The notes: generated from the sequence alone by a model not told the origin. A stretch of 64,000 bases of DNA from Burkholderia seminalis DSM 23518 (GCF_902832885.1 NZ_CADFDK010000002.1:124001-188000); one strand, 5' to 3'; shown: positions 43,901 through 52,456, numbered from the stretch's first letter. Translations and numbers: made by a program.

Positions 43901-45724
43901 GGTGCTCAGGCCCGCGACGGTGCTGTTGGTCGATGAGAGGCCCGTGCTCAGGCCCGCAACCGTGCTGTTGGTGGCCGAGAGGCCCGTGCTCAAGCCGGCG
44001 ACCGTGCCGTTGGTCGACGAGAGGCCGGTGCTCAAACCCGCGACGGTGCTGTTGGTGGCGGAGAGTCCGGTGCTCAGGCCGGCAACCGTGTTGCTCGTCG
44101 TCGACAAGCCGGTGCTCAGGCTGGAGACCGTGAGGTTGGTCGCGGCGATCGCGTTGTTCGTCTTCGTGAACTCGGCCGTCATCTGGCCGAGGTTTACCGC
44201 GTCCGTGTCCTGCGTGCCGGCGGCCACGTTGGTGATCTGCCGACGCAGCGCCGACGAGCCGACCGAAACGCTGTTGTTGCGATCGGTGGCCGCGCCGGCG
44301 CCGAGCGCCACCGAGTCGGTATGGGACGCGCTTGCGTTGACGCCCAGTGCAACGCCGTGCGAGCCGCTTGCGTTCGCGCCATTGCCGACCGCGACGGCGG
44401 CGCCGCCCGCACTGCTGGCCTGGAAGCCGAGTGCCGTGCTGTTGTTGCCGCTGGCGAGTGCGCTGTTACCGACGGCCGTCGCGTAAGATCCCGAGGCGCT
44501 CGTGTTCGTGCCGATCGCAAGCGCGGCCGTACCCGCTTGCGCGGCGACCGTGCTGTTGCTCGTATCGATCTTGACGTACGTATCGTCGACCTTCGTCGAC
44601 AACTCCGTCTTCATCTGACCGACGTTCACGGCATCGTTGTCTTCCGTGCCGGCGGCGACGTTGACGATCTGGCGCGTGAACTTGTTCCCGTCGATATTGG
44701 GAACACCGGCACCCACGGATACGGTGTTGTCCCGATCCGCAACCGTGCCGAAGCCCAATGCGACGGCGTTGTTGGCGCCGGCGCTGGACGTGGTGCCGAT
44801 CGCGACCGAGCCGGTTCCTGTCGCCACCGCCGCCCGGCCGGTGCCGATGGCGCTGCCGATGGCAACGCTATAGTTCCCGGTTGCCGTCGAATTGCCGCCG
44901 AGTGCCATGCTGGCAGTGCCGGTCGAGGTGGCCGACGTGCCGAACGCAGTCGAATAATTGCTGGAGGCGGACGCATTGGATCCGATGGCGGCCGAGTTCG
45001 AATTCGCCACGCGTGCGTTCATCCCGAGCGCGACGGCATTGTTTGCGCCGTTGGCGATGGCTGCTGACTGGCCGATGGCCGTCGAGCCCGTGCCGCCCGA
45101 CGTTGCAGTGGCGCCGATCGCCACCGCGCCGGTGTTCGTTGCCGAAGACGCGCGTCCGAATGCCAGAGCATCTTCGACCGTTGCCGATGCCAGGTAGCCC
45201 ATCGCGATCGTGTACCTTCCGGTGGTTTGCGCTTGGCCGCCGATTGCGATTTGCCGGTCGCTGGCGTCTGCGTTCTTTGCCCCTGCACCAAGCGCAACCG
45301 AGTGCAGGCCGCTGGCCGTCGTGTTGGAGCCGATGGCAACTGAACTCGAACCCGCGGAAGTCACGGTTTGACCGATGGCGATCGCATTGGCGCCGGTTGC
45401 GCTTGCAGGATTTGCAGTAGCGTTGACCTTTACGAAGGTCGTATCGTCAGTCGCCATCGTGCCGACGGTGCCCATCATGCCGATCGCACCACCGCCTGCC
45501 GCCGTGCATACCCCCGCCGCATCGACTGTCCCGCTCGACCCGTCCGCCGTCGTGCACGCCTCCGCCGCGGCCGCGCTGCCGATCGCCGCGCCACCTAGCG
45601 CGATCGCGATCACCGCTTGCCGCGCCGCGCGCGCCGATCCCTTCGAATGCGACTTCGCCGTTTCCGCGGCGGCCGTCCATGTGTTGGTCACGGCGTTCCA
45701 GACGCTGCGATAAGTCTTGTTCAT
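40934..45724 (-). CDS. Trimeric autotransporter adhesin (YadA/Hia family), adhesin 2
   Basis: A 1596-residue type Vc autotransporter. Its start MNKTYRSVWNAVTNTWTAAA is the same extended signal peptide as in adhesin 1, with the hydrophobic core at about 35-58. Head repeats of the YadA type occupy about 85-350 and 385-520. A heptad-rich stretch of 14-residue repeats (STVAGLSTGLSSTN type) follows at about 530-650, then four near-identical 128-residue stalk units, a third head block (about 1330-1450, GSNSSAVGQGAVASGNNG) and the anchor (ATKGQLDRAMESVDQRFNDT to VGVRAQVGYEF). ATG 45724 has AAAGGAG upstream. The predicted leader is only about 11 bases long. Confidence 0.96.
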   Translation of the reverse strand: MNKTYRSVWNAVTNTWTAAAETAKSHSKGSARAARQAVIAIALGGAAIGSAAAAEACTTADGSSGTVDAAGVCTAAGGGAIGMMGTVGTMATDDTTFVKVNATANPASATGANAIAIGQTVTSAGSSSVAIGSNTTASGLHSVALGAGAKNADASDRQIAIGGQAQTTGRYTIAMGYLASATVEDALAFGRASSATNTGAVAIGATATSGGTGSTAIGQSAAIANGANNAVALGMNARVANSNSAAIGSNASASSNYSTAFGTSATSTGTASMALGGNSTATGNYSVAIGSAIGTGRAAVATGTGSVAIGTTSSAGANNAVALGFGTVADRDNTVSVGAGVPNIDGNKFTRQIVNVAAGTEDNDAVNVGQMKTELSTKVDDTYVKIDTSNSTVAAQAGTAALAIGTNTSASGSYATAVGNSALASGNNSTALGFQASSAGGAAVAVGNGANASGSHGVALGVNASASHTDSVALGAGAATDRNNSVSVGSSALRRQITNVAAGTQDTDAVNLGQMTAEFTKTNNAIAATNLTVSSLSTGLSTTSNTVAGLSTGLSATNSTVAGLSTGLSSTNGTVAGLSTGLSATNSTVAGLSTGLSSTNSTVAGLSTGLSSTNSTVAGLSTGLSSTNSAVAGLSTGLSSTNSTVAGHTSQISDIDDKLSKLESGTSGLVQQANPGDDITVGANTGGNAVDFSATGGTARTLKGVAAGDVSAASTEAVNGSQLHGVSDSVAQAIGGSSVVNPDGSISAPSFTVGDGSGGTKIVNSVGDVVTNLDGRTTTNEGDIKKLADDIGSGTLGLVQQPKPGDDITVGANTDGNAVNFSSKTGARTLKGVAAGDVSATSTEAVNGAQLHGVSDSVAAAIGGNSKVNSDGSISAPSFTVGDGSGGTKIVNSVGDVVTNLDGRTTTNEGDIKKLADDIGSGTLGLVQQANPGDDITVGANTDGNAVNFSSKTGARKLAGVAAGDVSATSTEAVNGSQLHGVSDSVAAAIGGNSKVNSDGSISAPSFTVGDGSGGTKIVNSVGDVVTNLDGRTTTNEGDIKKLADDIGSGTLGLVRQANPGDDITVGANTDGNAVNFSSKTGARKLAGVAAGDVSATSTEAVNGSQLHGVSDSVAAAIGGNSKVNSDGSISAPSFTVGDGSGGTKIVNSVGDAVTNLDGRMTTNEGGLKKLSEQFESGTLGLVQQNPTTGGITVGANTGGSVVNFTGTGGARVLSGVANGVDDDDVVTVSQLRATGLIDYTGKEVGAVTYDSGLNFDTVTFAGTFGTKLQRVAAGEISATSMDAINGSQLFDLQEQFAKQYGELSGQFGDLSNRFDDLSDRLGELETNPGTGGPGTGDGSTVVGEGAVATGENSSAIGDSALASGENSSAVGQGAVASGSNGSAIGQGSTASGSNSSAVGQGAVASGNNGSAIGQGSVASGENGTALGQGAVASGKDSTALGQGASATGSGSVAIGQGSVAAEANTVSFGNGTEEGNRRLVNIADGINASDAATKGQLDRAMESVDQRFNDTNRAINDVAKNAYAGIAAAMAMPNMTPSQPGKTVVAVGAANFKSGSAIAAGATYRSRSGNWLVNGATSITSVGDVGVRAQVGYEF
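42150..43735 (-). repeat. Four tandem 384-base stalk repeats in adhesin 2
   Basis: The landmark encoding SGTLGLVQQ is spaced exactly 384 bases (128 codons) apart at about 42197, 42581, 42965 and 43349. The middle copies differ by only a few bases. Each unit includes a neck motif (EAVNGSQLHGVSDSVAAAIG) and GDVVTNLDGRTTTNEGDIKK. Exact in-frame periodicity means unequal recombination would change stalk length in whole units. Confidence 0.85.
43785..44130 (-). repeat. 42-base coiled-coil repeats in adhesin 2
   Basis: About eight copies of a 42-base unit encoding the 14-residue repeat TVAGLSTGLSSTNS. Neighbouring copies differ by single bases. The two-heptad period is consistent with a trimeric coiled coil; copy number is likely variable. 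Confidence 0.85.
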
Positions 45725-45741
45725 GCCCCTACTCCTTTCAG

Positions 45742-45836
45742 TTTGTCAGTTCACAAACCGATGGTAGGGATCGGCCTCGTCCTAATCAGTCGTCCAGGGC
45801 TGATTCGAGATAGCGACCGTGTAGGCCCAGTCCTAC
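45742..45836 (-). promoter_or_regulatory. Two-box promoter of adhesin 2
   Basis: On the minus strand the proximal box TTAGGACGAGGCCGAT (45785-45770) is centred 30.5 bp from GACAAA (45747-45742). The distal box GTAGGACTGGGCCTAC (45836-45821) lies 51 bp upstream. The arrangement is superimposable on the TPR-glycosyltransferase promoter at 21535-21628. The predicted start near 45735 leaves just room for the ribosome site. Confidence 0.6.
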
Positions 45837-45924
45837 GCGCGCGCCGACGCGCCGCGGGCATGCGCCGCAGAACGAAAGGCGAGGGATCGGGGAGGCCGGC
45901 GCGCGAGGGCCGGCCGTGCGGGAA

Positions 45925-48900
45925 TCAGGCAGTCGGCGCCTGCGTTGCGCGCCGTCGCAGTGCTTCCCGCGCGAGGGCGTCCGCGTCGGCGAGCCGCGCA
46001 TCGAACGACGTCAGGTCGCCGCCGTGCACGATGGCTTGCAGTTCGCCGATCGCGTCGGCCACGGCATGTTCGTGAATCGTCGCGAACGCGCCGCGCAGCG
46101 AGTGCAGTTCGTGACGCAGCGCGGCGATATCGTTGCGTGATGCCGCGTCGTGCATCGCCGCGACCGATTGCGCTCGACTCGTTTCGAGCAACGCGTGCAC
46201 GTCCGGCGGCAGCGGACCTTGCGCGAGATCGACGAGCGTGCGCGCGGCGGGCGCCTGCGCCGCTGCCGTCTGCGCGTAACGCCGCACGGTGCGATCGATC
46301 GTATCGAGCAGCACCGGTTTCACGAGCACGGCGGCGATGCCCGCTTCCGCGCAGCGCGCATGCTCGGCCGCGCTCGCGTGCGCGGTGACGGCGACGACCG
46401 GTAGCCCCGGATATTGGGCACGCAGCACGCGCGCGAGCGTATAGCCGTCCATCCCCGGCATGTTGAGATCGGTCATCACGAGGTCGTAGCGCGTCTCCGC
46501 GCAGCGCCGCAACGCCGCCGCGCCCTCGTCGGCGGCGTCCGCCGCATAGCCGAGCGTGACGAGTTGCCCTTGCAGCAGCGTGCGGTTCACCGGGTGATCG
46601 TCGACGACGAGCACGCGCGCGGCGACGGCCGGCAGCGCGGTATCGTCGGCCCGCGCGGCGTCATGTTCGGCAACCTGCGCATCGGTGGCCGCGCGCAGCG
46701 GCAGCGTGACGACGAACGTGCTGCCCTTGCCGGGTTCGCTCTTCACGTCGACCGTGCCCTGCATCATCTGCGTGAGCTGCTTCGTCAGCGCGAGGCCGAG
46801 CCCGGTGCCGCCGTAACGGCGCGTGATCGACGTGTCGGCCTGCGTAAACGGGCGGAACAGCGCCGCGCGCTGCGCGTCGGTCATGCCGATGCCCGTATCG
46901 CTCACGCCGATCGCGACGGGCGATTCCGGGTTCGTGTCGTCGCGCAGGTAGACCTCGAGCGTGATTTCCCCGTGGTTCGTGAACTTGATCGCGTTGCCGA
47001 CGAGGTTCGCGGCGATCTGCCGGATGCGCGTCGGGTCGCCGACGTAGCGCGACGCGAGCGCATCGTCGACGAACACGTCGAACTGCAGCCCCTTCGCGGC
47101 CGCGAGCGGCTCGAACATCGCGCCGGTCTGCCGGACCGTCTCCGCGAGATCGAACGGGATCGCCTCGATCGTCATCTGGCCGGCTTCGATTTTCGACAGG
47201 TCGAGGATGTCGTTGATCAGGTCGAGCAGCACCGACGACGCGCCCTCGACCGTATGCAGCCGCTCGCGCTGCGAATCGGCGAGCGGCTCGCGGCCGATCA
47301 GCTCGAGGTTGCCGAGGATCGCATTGAGCGGCGTGCGGATCTCGTGGCTCATCGTCGCGAGGAACGCCGATTTGGCGTCGTTCGCGGCGTCGGCGGCGCG
47401 GCGCGCTTCGTCGAGCGTGCGCTCGACGGTCTTTTGCGACGTGATGTCGGAGAAGTTGCACAGCAGCACGTCCATGTCGCGAAAGCGCGTGCGCACCAGA
47501 TTGACGAGCAGGTCGACGGTCTCGCCGGCGGCGGTGGGCAGCGTCACGTGCAGATCGGGTTGCCACGCGGCGGCGGCGGGCGAGCGGTCGAAGCGTGCGA
47601 GCAGCCGCGCCGGCAACGAAGGTTCGCCCGCACGCCGCGCATCGTAGTCGCGCATCGTGTCGTTTTGCAGCAGCACCGCGCCGTCGGCGAGCGACAGCAG
47701 CGCGATACCGGACGGCGCTGCCTCGACGATCGTCCGGTTCAGGTTCTCGCTGTCGATCACGCGGCGCGTGCGCGCGTCGTCGGGTTTCAGCACACGGCGG
47801 TCGAAACGCACGAGCAGCCACCAGACGAGCGCGATCGCAGCCAGCATGACCGCGACGTACCAGCCCGCGCGCAGCCCGATCGTCGCGAGCAGCGAGCGCA
47901 GCGTGAACGCCTGCACGAGCGTCCAGTCGGTTTCGGGAATGGGCTGTCTCAGCGAGAACAGCCCGTCGCCGAACGCGGTGCGCGGCCCGCTGCGATTGGC
48001 TGCCTCGTGCGTAGGCGCGCCGAGGCGTTCGAGTGCGACGCGGGTGGCGTCGTCGTCGGCCGCGATGCCCGTGCGCAGCAGCGTGCGGCCGTGCGCGTCG
48101 GCGACGATCGCGGCGTCGGTCGTGCCGCCCGTCGACAGACGGGTGCGCAACACGTCGACCGGCAGCGTCGACAGGAAGACGGCGCGGGGCGCACGCGCAT
48201 CGTAGACGGCACCGGCGATCCGGAACACGTCGCGGCGCTGTACGGGATCGTAGACGGGCGCATACCATTGGTATTGGCCGGGCGGCGGCGTGTCGATGCC
48301 GGCGGCGACTTTCGCGACGAGCGTCGCTGCATCGGTGGCGGGCGACGCGGTGAGCGGATCGGGCGGGATCGGTTCGGGGATGACGACGGCAAAGCTGTGG
48401 TCGGGGCGATAGGCGTAGCCCGCGATCGCGCGGTCGGCGTCGTGCTTGGCGACGTACGCGCCGACGCGATAGCTCATGTCGCTCGCCATCGCGAGATCGT
48501 GCGCGTAGCGCGCGGCCGGTTGCGCGGGCGACAGGTCGGCCAGCACGAGCGTCGGCGGGAAGGCCGGGCTGCCCTGGATCACGAGCCGGCCGCGGCCGGC
48601 CTGGAGTGCGGCGACGCGCGCCGGATCGGTCGCGCGCATGTTCCATACGGCTTCGTCGTGCGTGACGAGTGTGTCCATGCCCGTCGTGCGCATCTTGAAT
48701 TCGATCTGGACGAGGAACTGGCGCACCGCGAACGTCGTATAGCGCGCCTGGATCGCATCGCGCGCTATCGTGTACAGCATCAGGCCGCTGGCGAGCAGGA
48801 TCGCGACCGTCACGGCCGCGCCGCCGGCATAGAGCAGTGCGCGCTGGCGGCGGCCGACGCGGGTCGGCGCGGCAGACGCGTGCCCGGCGGCGGCGCGGGC

Positions 48901-48960
48901 GTGATCGGGTGTGGCGCGGTGGTCCATCGGGAGCGGGGCGGTCGGCCTGGGTGCCCCCAT
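45925..48960 (-). CDS. Hybrid sensor histidine kinase with receiver and HPt domains, kinase 2
   Basis: A 1011-residue paralogue of the kinase at 25654. Helix 1 lies at about 42-64 and helix 2 at about 378-400 around a large periplasmic domain. HisKA has His539 ([18 protein letters not shown]). HATPase_c has [19 protein letters not shown] and [13 protein letters not shown]. The receiver has Asp831 ([14 protein letters not shown]) and HPt has His953 ([13 protein letters not shown]). Position and neighbours match the B. cenocepacia kinase reported to respond to the fatty-acid signal BDSF, but ligand binding cannot be read here. ATG 48960 is used; ATG 48927 is possible. It lies about 200 bases upstream of adhesin 2 on the same strand. 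Confidence 0.93.
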   Translation of the reverse strand: MGAPRPTAPLPMDHRATPDHARAAAGHASAAPTRVGRRQRALLYAGGAAVTVAILLASGLMLYTIARDAIQARYTTFAVRQFLVQIEFKMRTTGMDTLVTHDEAVWNMRATDPARVAALQAGRGRLVIQGSPAFPPTLVLADLSPAQPAARYAHDLAMASDMSYRVGAYVAKHDADRAIAGYAYRPDHSFAVVIPEPIPPDPLTASPATDAATLVAKVAAGIDTPPPGQYQWYAPVYDPVQRRDVFRIAGAVYDARAPRAVFLSTLPVDVLRTRLSTGGTTDAAIVADAHGRTLLRTGIAADDDATRVALERLGAPTHEAANRSGPRTAFGDGLFSLRQPIPETDWTLVQAFTLRSLLATIGLRAGWYVAVMLAAIALVWWLLVRFDRRVLKPDDARTRRVIDSENLNRTIVEAAPSGIALLSLADGAVLLQNDTMRDYDARRAGEPSLPARLLARFDRSPAAAAWQPDLHVTLPTAAGETVDLLVNLVRTRFRDMDVLLCNFSDITSQKTVERTLDEARRAADAANDAKSAFLATMSHEIRTPLNAILGNLELIGREPLADSQRERLHTVEGASSVLLDLINDILDLSKIEAGQMTIEAIPFDLAETVRQTGAMFEPLAAAKGLQFDVFVDDALASRYVGDPTRIRQIAANLVGNAIKFTNHGEITLEVYLRDDTNPESPVAIGVSDTGIGMTDAQRAALFRPFTQADTSITRRYGGTGLGLALTKQLTQMMQGTVDVKSEPGKGSTFVVTLPLRAATDAQVAEHDAARADDTALPAVAARVLVVDDHPVNRTLLQGQLVTLGYAADAADEGAAALRRCAETRYDLVMTDLNMPGMDGYTLARVLRAQYPGLPVVAVTAHASAAEHARCAEAGIAAVLVKPVLLDTIDRTVRRYAQTAAAQAPAARTLVDLAQGPLPPDVHALLETSRAQSVAAMHDAASRNDIAALRHELHSLRGAFATIHEHAVADAIGELQAIVHGGDLTSFDARLADADALAREALRRRATQAPTA

Positions 48961-49019
48961 GATAATGGAGTCCGATCAGCGCGCAATGGGGCCTGTCAGG
49001 GTTGCGGGGGCGCGCGGCG

Positions 49020-49808
49020 TCATTGCGGCGGTGCGCCATCGGAATCGGGCCCGCCCGGTTCGCACGCGACGAGCCGATACCCGACCCCGTACATCGTCAT
49101 CATCCGCACGCCGTGCCGCCCGTCGAGTTCGAGCCGGTCGCGCAGATACGCGACGTGCGTGTCGAGCCGCCGGCTGGATGCCGCGACGAGCGAACCCCAC
49201 ACGAGCTGGCTCACGTGCGCGCGGTCGAGCGCGCGGCCCATGTTGAGGAAGAACGCGGTGATGATCTGGAAGTGTTTCTCCGTCAGCACATGCTCGCGGC
49301 CAGCGACGATGACGCTGCGCGTGGCCGTATCGAATTCGAAGCTGCCGATGCGCCAGTGGCGATGATGGATCGCGCGATGATGGGACCAGCGCAGCCACGT
49401 TGCCATGCTGGCGACGAGCAGGTCCGGCGGCACGGCGTACGGCAGATGCTCGTTCGCGCCGGCCGTGAAGCAGGCGGATCGCGCGAGTTCCGTGTCGCGC
49501 TGACTGATCGACAGGATCGCGACGGTGCCGGCGAAACGCGCGCGCAGCGCACGGATCGCGTCCGTCGTGCGGCGGCAGGCCGTCTCGCATTGCACGATGA
49601 ACAGATCGAACGCGCGCGTGTTGCAGGCTGCGAGCAGATCGGGCAGATACTCGAAGCGCGACGGCCGGTAGCCGGCGCGGCGCAGGATGTCCTCGATGCG
49701 CAGCCGGTCGTAGCCATGTCCGGCGCGGCGCAGGCGATCGTCGAACGAGCCGCGGCTCGGGTGGTCGATCGTCAGGATCGCGATGGCGGTGGAGGAAGCG
49801 TCGGTCAC
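49020..49808 (-). CDS. OmpR-like regulator with degenerate receiver
   Basis: About 262 residues from GTG 49808. The C-terminal winged helix (about 155-250) is typical of OmpR/PhoB: IGSFEFDTATRSVIVAGREH, LTEKHFQIITAFFLNMGRAL and SSRRLDTHVAYLRDRLELDG. The N-terminal domain has the receiver's size and rhythm, but the phospho-acceptor region reads FDLFIVQCETA, with Gln about where Asp is expected, and no acidic pair was found near the start. It probably works without phosphorylation or senses something else. GTG 49808 is preferred; a TTG at 49925 lies inside the T-run of an intrinsic terminator and cannot normally be used. It ends 59 bases before kinase 2. Confidence 0.82.
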   Translation of the reverse strand: MTDASSTAIAILTIDHPSRGSFDDRLRRAGHGYDRLRIEDILRRAGYRPSRFEYLPDLLAACNTRAFDLFIVQCETACRRTTDAIRALRARFAGTVAILSISQRDTELARSACFTAGANEHLPYAVPPDLLVASMATWLRWSHHRAIHHRHWRIGSFEFDTATRSVIVAGREHVLTEKHFQIITAFFLNMGRALDRAHVSQLVWGSLVAASSRRLDTHVAYLRDRLELDGRHGVRMMTMYGVGYRLVACEPGGPDSDGAPPQ

Positions 49809-49923
49809 GATGTGGACGGCCCAGGCCGGTGTGGCGCGGTGGCGGGATGCATGCGCGATCGGATGAACGGAAGCGGGATCATGGCCGGACGGGTTCCGGG
49901 CAGGGTTCGGCGTGACGCCGTCC

Positions 49924-50052
49924 AAAAAAATTCCCGCCAGGGGAGGCGGGAGAAAGTATCGACTATGGAGCCTGTGCTCCCGGAGGCTCCGGAGGACAGG
50001 CAGGCCGATTGTGTTCGGTTCGGAGTGGGAAGAAAATCAGCCTGGTCTGAAA
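49924..50052 (-). ncRNA. Candidate small RNA 3 (or terminated leader) upstream of the OmpR-like gene
   Basis: On the minus strand a box reading TTTCAGACCAGGCTGATT (50052-50035) is centred 30.5 bp from CACAAT (50013-50008), so the start is near 50001. The transcript of about 78 bases contains TGTCCTCCGG (a 10-base match to candidate 4), a GCCTGT/ACAGGC stem, and ends in CCCGCC/GGCGGG followed by AA and seven T (49930-49924). It lies 115 bases before the OmpR-like start, so it could also be an attenuated leader. Confidence 0.6.
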
Positions 50053-50367
50053 TTGCGCGGGGTCGGCCGCGATCGTGTTCGCGGTGCGACCCGGTGCGGG
50101 CGCCGCCGTGCGAGTGGAGGTGCGAGACGATGTCGTCGACGCGGCACGGCCATTCGCGAATGGTGGCCGGATTTGGGACGGGTCTGACGGCAAACATAAC
50201 GGCATTCGGACCACGGGAAGTGCCAACTTGCCGACAATGAGCGCAATCGATCCGGCGCGCAGGGACGGCACTTTGTCCCATGCGCGCGCTCGTCGTCACC
50301 CTCAACCGCTTCGCTTGCCGCGCGGCGCGACCCGTACCCGTCGCGCATGGCCGCATTACCATCGATC
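50053..50367. other. Region upstream of the FixL-like kinase
   Basis: No gene is supported. A short stretch GCACTTTGTCCCATGC (near 50270-50285) resembles the TTGTCCC..ATGGGACA word before the exopolysaccharide operon, but only as a half match. No clear promoter for the downstream kinase was identified. Confidence 0.35.
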
Positions 50368-51802
50368 ATGAAACCGTCCGTCCGACTCGCCGCCTTGGCT
50401 GCGTGGCTCGCGTTGAGCCTCGCCGGCACCGCGTTGGTCGTCTCGCGCGCCGTCTCCGACGCGTACGACCGCTTCTTCCAGGATTCGAGCATCACGATTC
50501 GCCTGCTCGCGCAGAAAGCCGCGCAGCACGAGGCGATTCTCGCGACGCTCGGCGCGTCGTCGCTCGCTGCGCCGCCCGCGCATATGCTCGACAACCTGCG
50601 CGAACGCATGCCGCAACTCGGCGGGCTCGCGTACTGGCGGCCCGGCGCGGGCTGGCAGACCGATGGCGGGCCGGCGCCCGCCGCGCTGCCGCAGCGGCGG
50701 CCCGGCAAGCCGTTCACGCTGGCATTCGACGGCCCCGCTGCGTACTGGCTCGTCGCCGGGACCGGCTGGGCCGTGCGCGTCGATCCGCGCCGGATGCTGC
50801 AGCCGGGGGACTGGTCCACGACAATCTCGTCGGCGGCGCTGGAATTGCGCGACCGCCGCATCGACCTGCTGTCGCCCGCGCCCGGCGATGCGCAACCGCT
50901 GTGGACGATGCATCTCGAGAAACACCTGCCCGCGCAGCCGCAGGCCTTCGTGCTGCGCACGACGCGCACGCTGACGGCCGCCGACCTGCCGTGGCTGTCG
51001 ATCGCGCTGTGGAACGCGGTGGCCGCGTTGCTCGCGGCCGGTGCGCTCGGCGCATGGCGGCTGCGCGAGGCACGGCGCCGTGCCGATGCACGTGCGCGCC
51101 TCGACCGCTTCGGCCGCCTCGACACCTTCGGCGAAATGGCCGCCGGCCTCGCGCACGAGCTGAACCAGCCGCTGACGGCGATCGTCAGCCACACGCGTGC
51201 GGCCGAACGCATGCTCGACCAGCCGGCCGAGCGCGACAGCGTGCGCCGTGCGTTGCAGACGAGCGTCGCGCAGGCGAAGCGCGCGGCGGCGATCCTGGAG
51301 CGCATGCGCGACGCGGTGACCACCGCGCACGGCGGCGAGCGCCGCACGCTCGATCCCGACGCGATCGTGAATGCGCTGCTGTTCCTGTACCGCGACGACT
51401 GCGCGCGCGAGCACATCGCGCTCGGCTGGCACAACGCGGCGGCGCGCGCGGCCGTTCGCCGAGCCGATCGCGGTCGAGCAGATCCTGCACAACCTGATCC
51501 AGAACGCGCGCGACGCGCTCGCCGGCGCGCGCGCATCGCGCGGCGAGATTCGCATCAGCGGCGCACGCGTCGGCGGGCATTACCGCTTCAGCGTCGTCGA
51601 CAACGGCCCCGGCGTGCCGGAAGACGCGCTGCCGCGCCTGTTCGAACCGTTCTTCACGACGCGTGCACGCGGGCTCGGACTCGGGCTGCCGCTGTGCGAC
51701 ACGCTCGCGCAGCGGCAGGGCGGCACGCTGACGCTGCGCAATCGGCCGTCGGGCGGCGTCGAGGCCGCGCTGCTGTTGCCGCTGGCACGGGAGGCCGGAT
51801 GA
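50368..51802 (+). pseudogene. FixL/DctB-like sensor histidine kinase interrupted by a frameshift
   Basis: The first part (50368 to about 51450) encodes transmembrane helix 1 (about 5-25), an extracytoplasmic region, helix 2 (about 205-225) and HisKA with GEMAAGLAHELNQPLTAIVS (phospho-acceptor His). Thereafter the catalytic domain is found only in the next frame: PIAVEQILHNLIQNARDAL, VVDNGPGVPE and GLGLGLPLCDTLA up to TGA 51802. A single extra base, most likely one G in the GCGCGGCCG stretch at about 51449-51452, explains the shift. It is either a real inactivating mutation or a sequence error. The second half ends in an ATGA overlap with the regulator gene, as in an intact pair. ATG 50368 is used; ATG 50347 is possible. 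Confidence 0.85.
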
Positions 51803-52437
51803 ACGATTCGCGGCATTCGACGCACGACGCATCGGTCGTCGCGATCGTCGACGACGACGAAGCCGTGCGCGACGGGCTCGCGCTGCTGCTGCGCACGGTG
51901 GGTGTCGCGACGCGCCGTTATGCGGACGCATCGGCCTTTCTTGCCGATGCGGATGACGTGGCGCTCGGCTGCGTGCTGCTCGACATCCGGATGCCGGGGA
52001 TGAGCGGCCTCGACGCGCTCGACGCGCTGCGTGCGCGGCGCGACCTGCCGGTGATCGTGATGACGGGCCACGGCAACGTCGACGCGTGCCGGCGCGCGTT
52101 CAAGCGCGGCGCGCTCGATTTCCTGCGCAAGCCGGCGGACGACGACGAGCTGATCGACGCGGTCCAGCAGGCGCTGCGCCGGCAGGCCGCGCGGCGCGGG
52201 CAGGGCGATGCGGACCACGTGCGCGCGGCCCGTGTCGCCACGCTGAGCGCGCGTGAACGCGAGGTGCTGGACGGCATCGTGCGCGGCTGGAGCAACAAGG
52301 CGATCGCGCGCGCGCTCGGGCTGTCGCCGCGCACGGTCGAAACCTATCGCGCGAACGTGTTCGACAAGCTGCAGGTCGCGTCGCTGGTCGAGCTCGTGCG
52401 CGATTACGCGGCGCTCGCGGGCGGGTCGCCTCCGTAG
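51799..52437 (+). CDS. FixJ/TtrR-type response regulator
   Basis: A 212-residue regulator. The receiver (about 12-125) has IVDDDEAV, acceptor Asp62 (VLLDIRMPGMSG), Thr in VIVMTGHG and Lys in FLRKPA. The LuxR-type HTH (about 145-205) reads LSAREREVLDGIVRGWSNKA then IARALGLSPRTVETYRANVF. It is translationally coupled to the kinase by an ATGA overlap. With its cognate kinase frameshifted it may be unphosphorylated or served by another kinase. Its stop codon lies inside a long palindrome that precedes the outer-membrane protein gene. Confidence 0.93.
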   Translation: MNDSRHSTHDASVVAIVDDDEAVRDGLALLLRTVGVATRRYADASAFLADADDVALGCVLLDIRMPGMSGLDALDALRARRDLPVIVMTGHGNVDACRRAFKRGALDFLRKPADDDELIDAVQQALRRQAARRGQGDADHVRAARVATLSAREREVLDGIVRGWSNKAIARALGLSPRTVETYRANVFDKLQVASLVELVRDYAALAGGSPP

Positions 52438-52456
52438 CGCTACGGAGGCGCGACCC
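52423..52456. promoter_or_regulatory. Long palindrome at the regulator stop / barrel-gene promoter region
   Basis: CCTCCGTAGCGCTACGGAGG (52429-52448) is a perfect 20-base palindrome, extended by GGGTCG (52423-52428) and CGACCC (52451-52456) with a two-base bulge. No T-run follows, so an operator for a dimeric regulator is as likely as a terminator. It contains the FixJ regulator's own stop codon and lies about 100 bases before the outer-membrane protein gene. Confidence 0.6.

Noticed and set aside
40748-43936. Long plus-strand frame (1062 codons) opposite adhesin 2
   Set aside because: Antisense shadow of the repeated stalk; repetitive composition mirrors the adhesin repeats.
45790-45804. 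A third box-like sequence between the two adhesin 2 boxes
   Set aside because: Only one half matches and the spacing within the dyad is wrong.
49809-49925. Upstream extension of the OmpR-like regulator to TTG 49925
   Set aside because: The TTG lies within the T-run of an intrinsic terminator and the added 39 residues look random; GTG 49808 starts directly before the first receiver strand.
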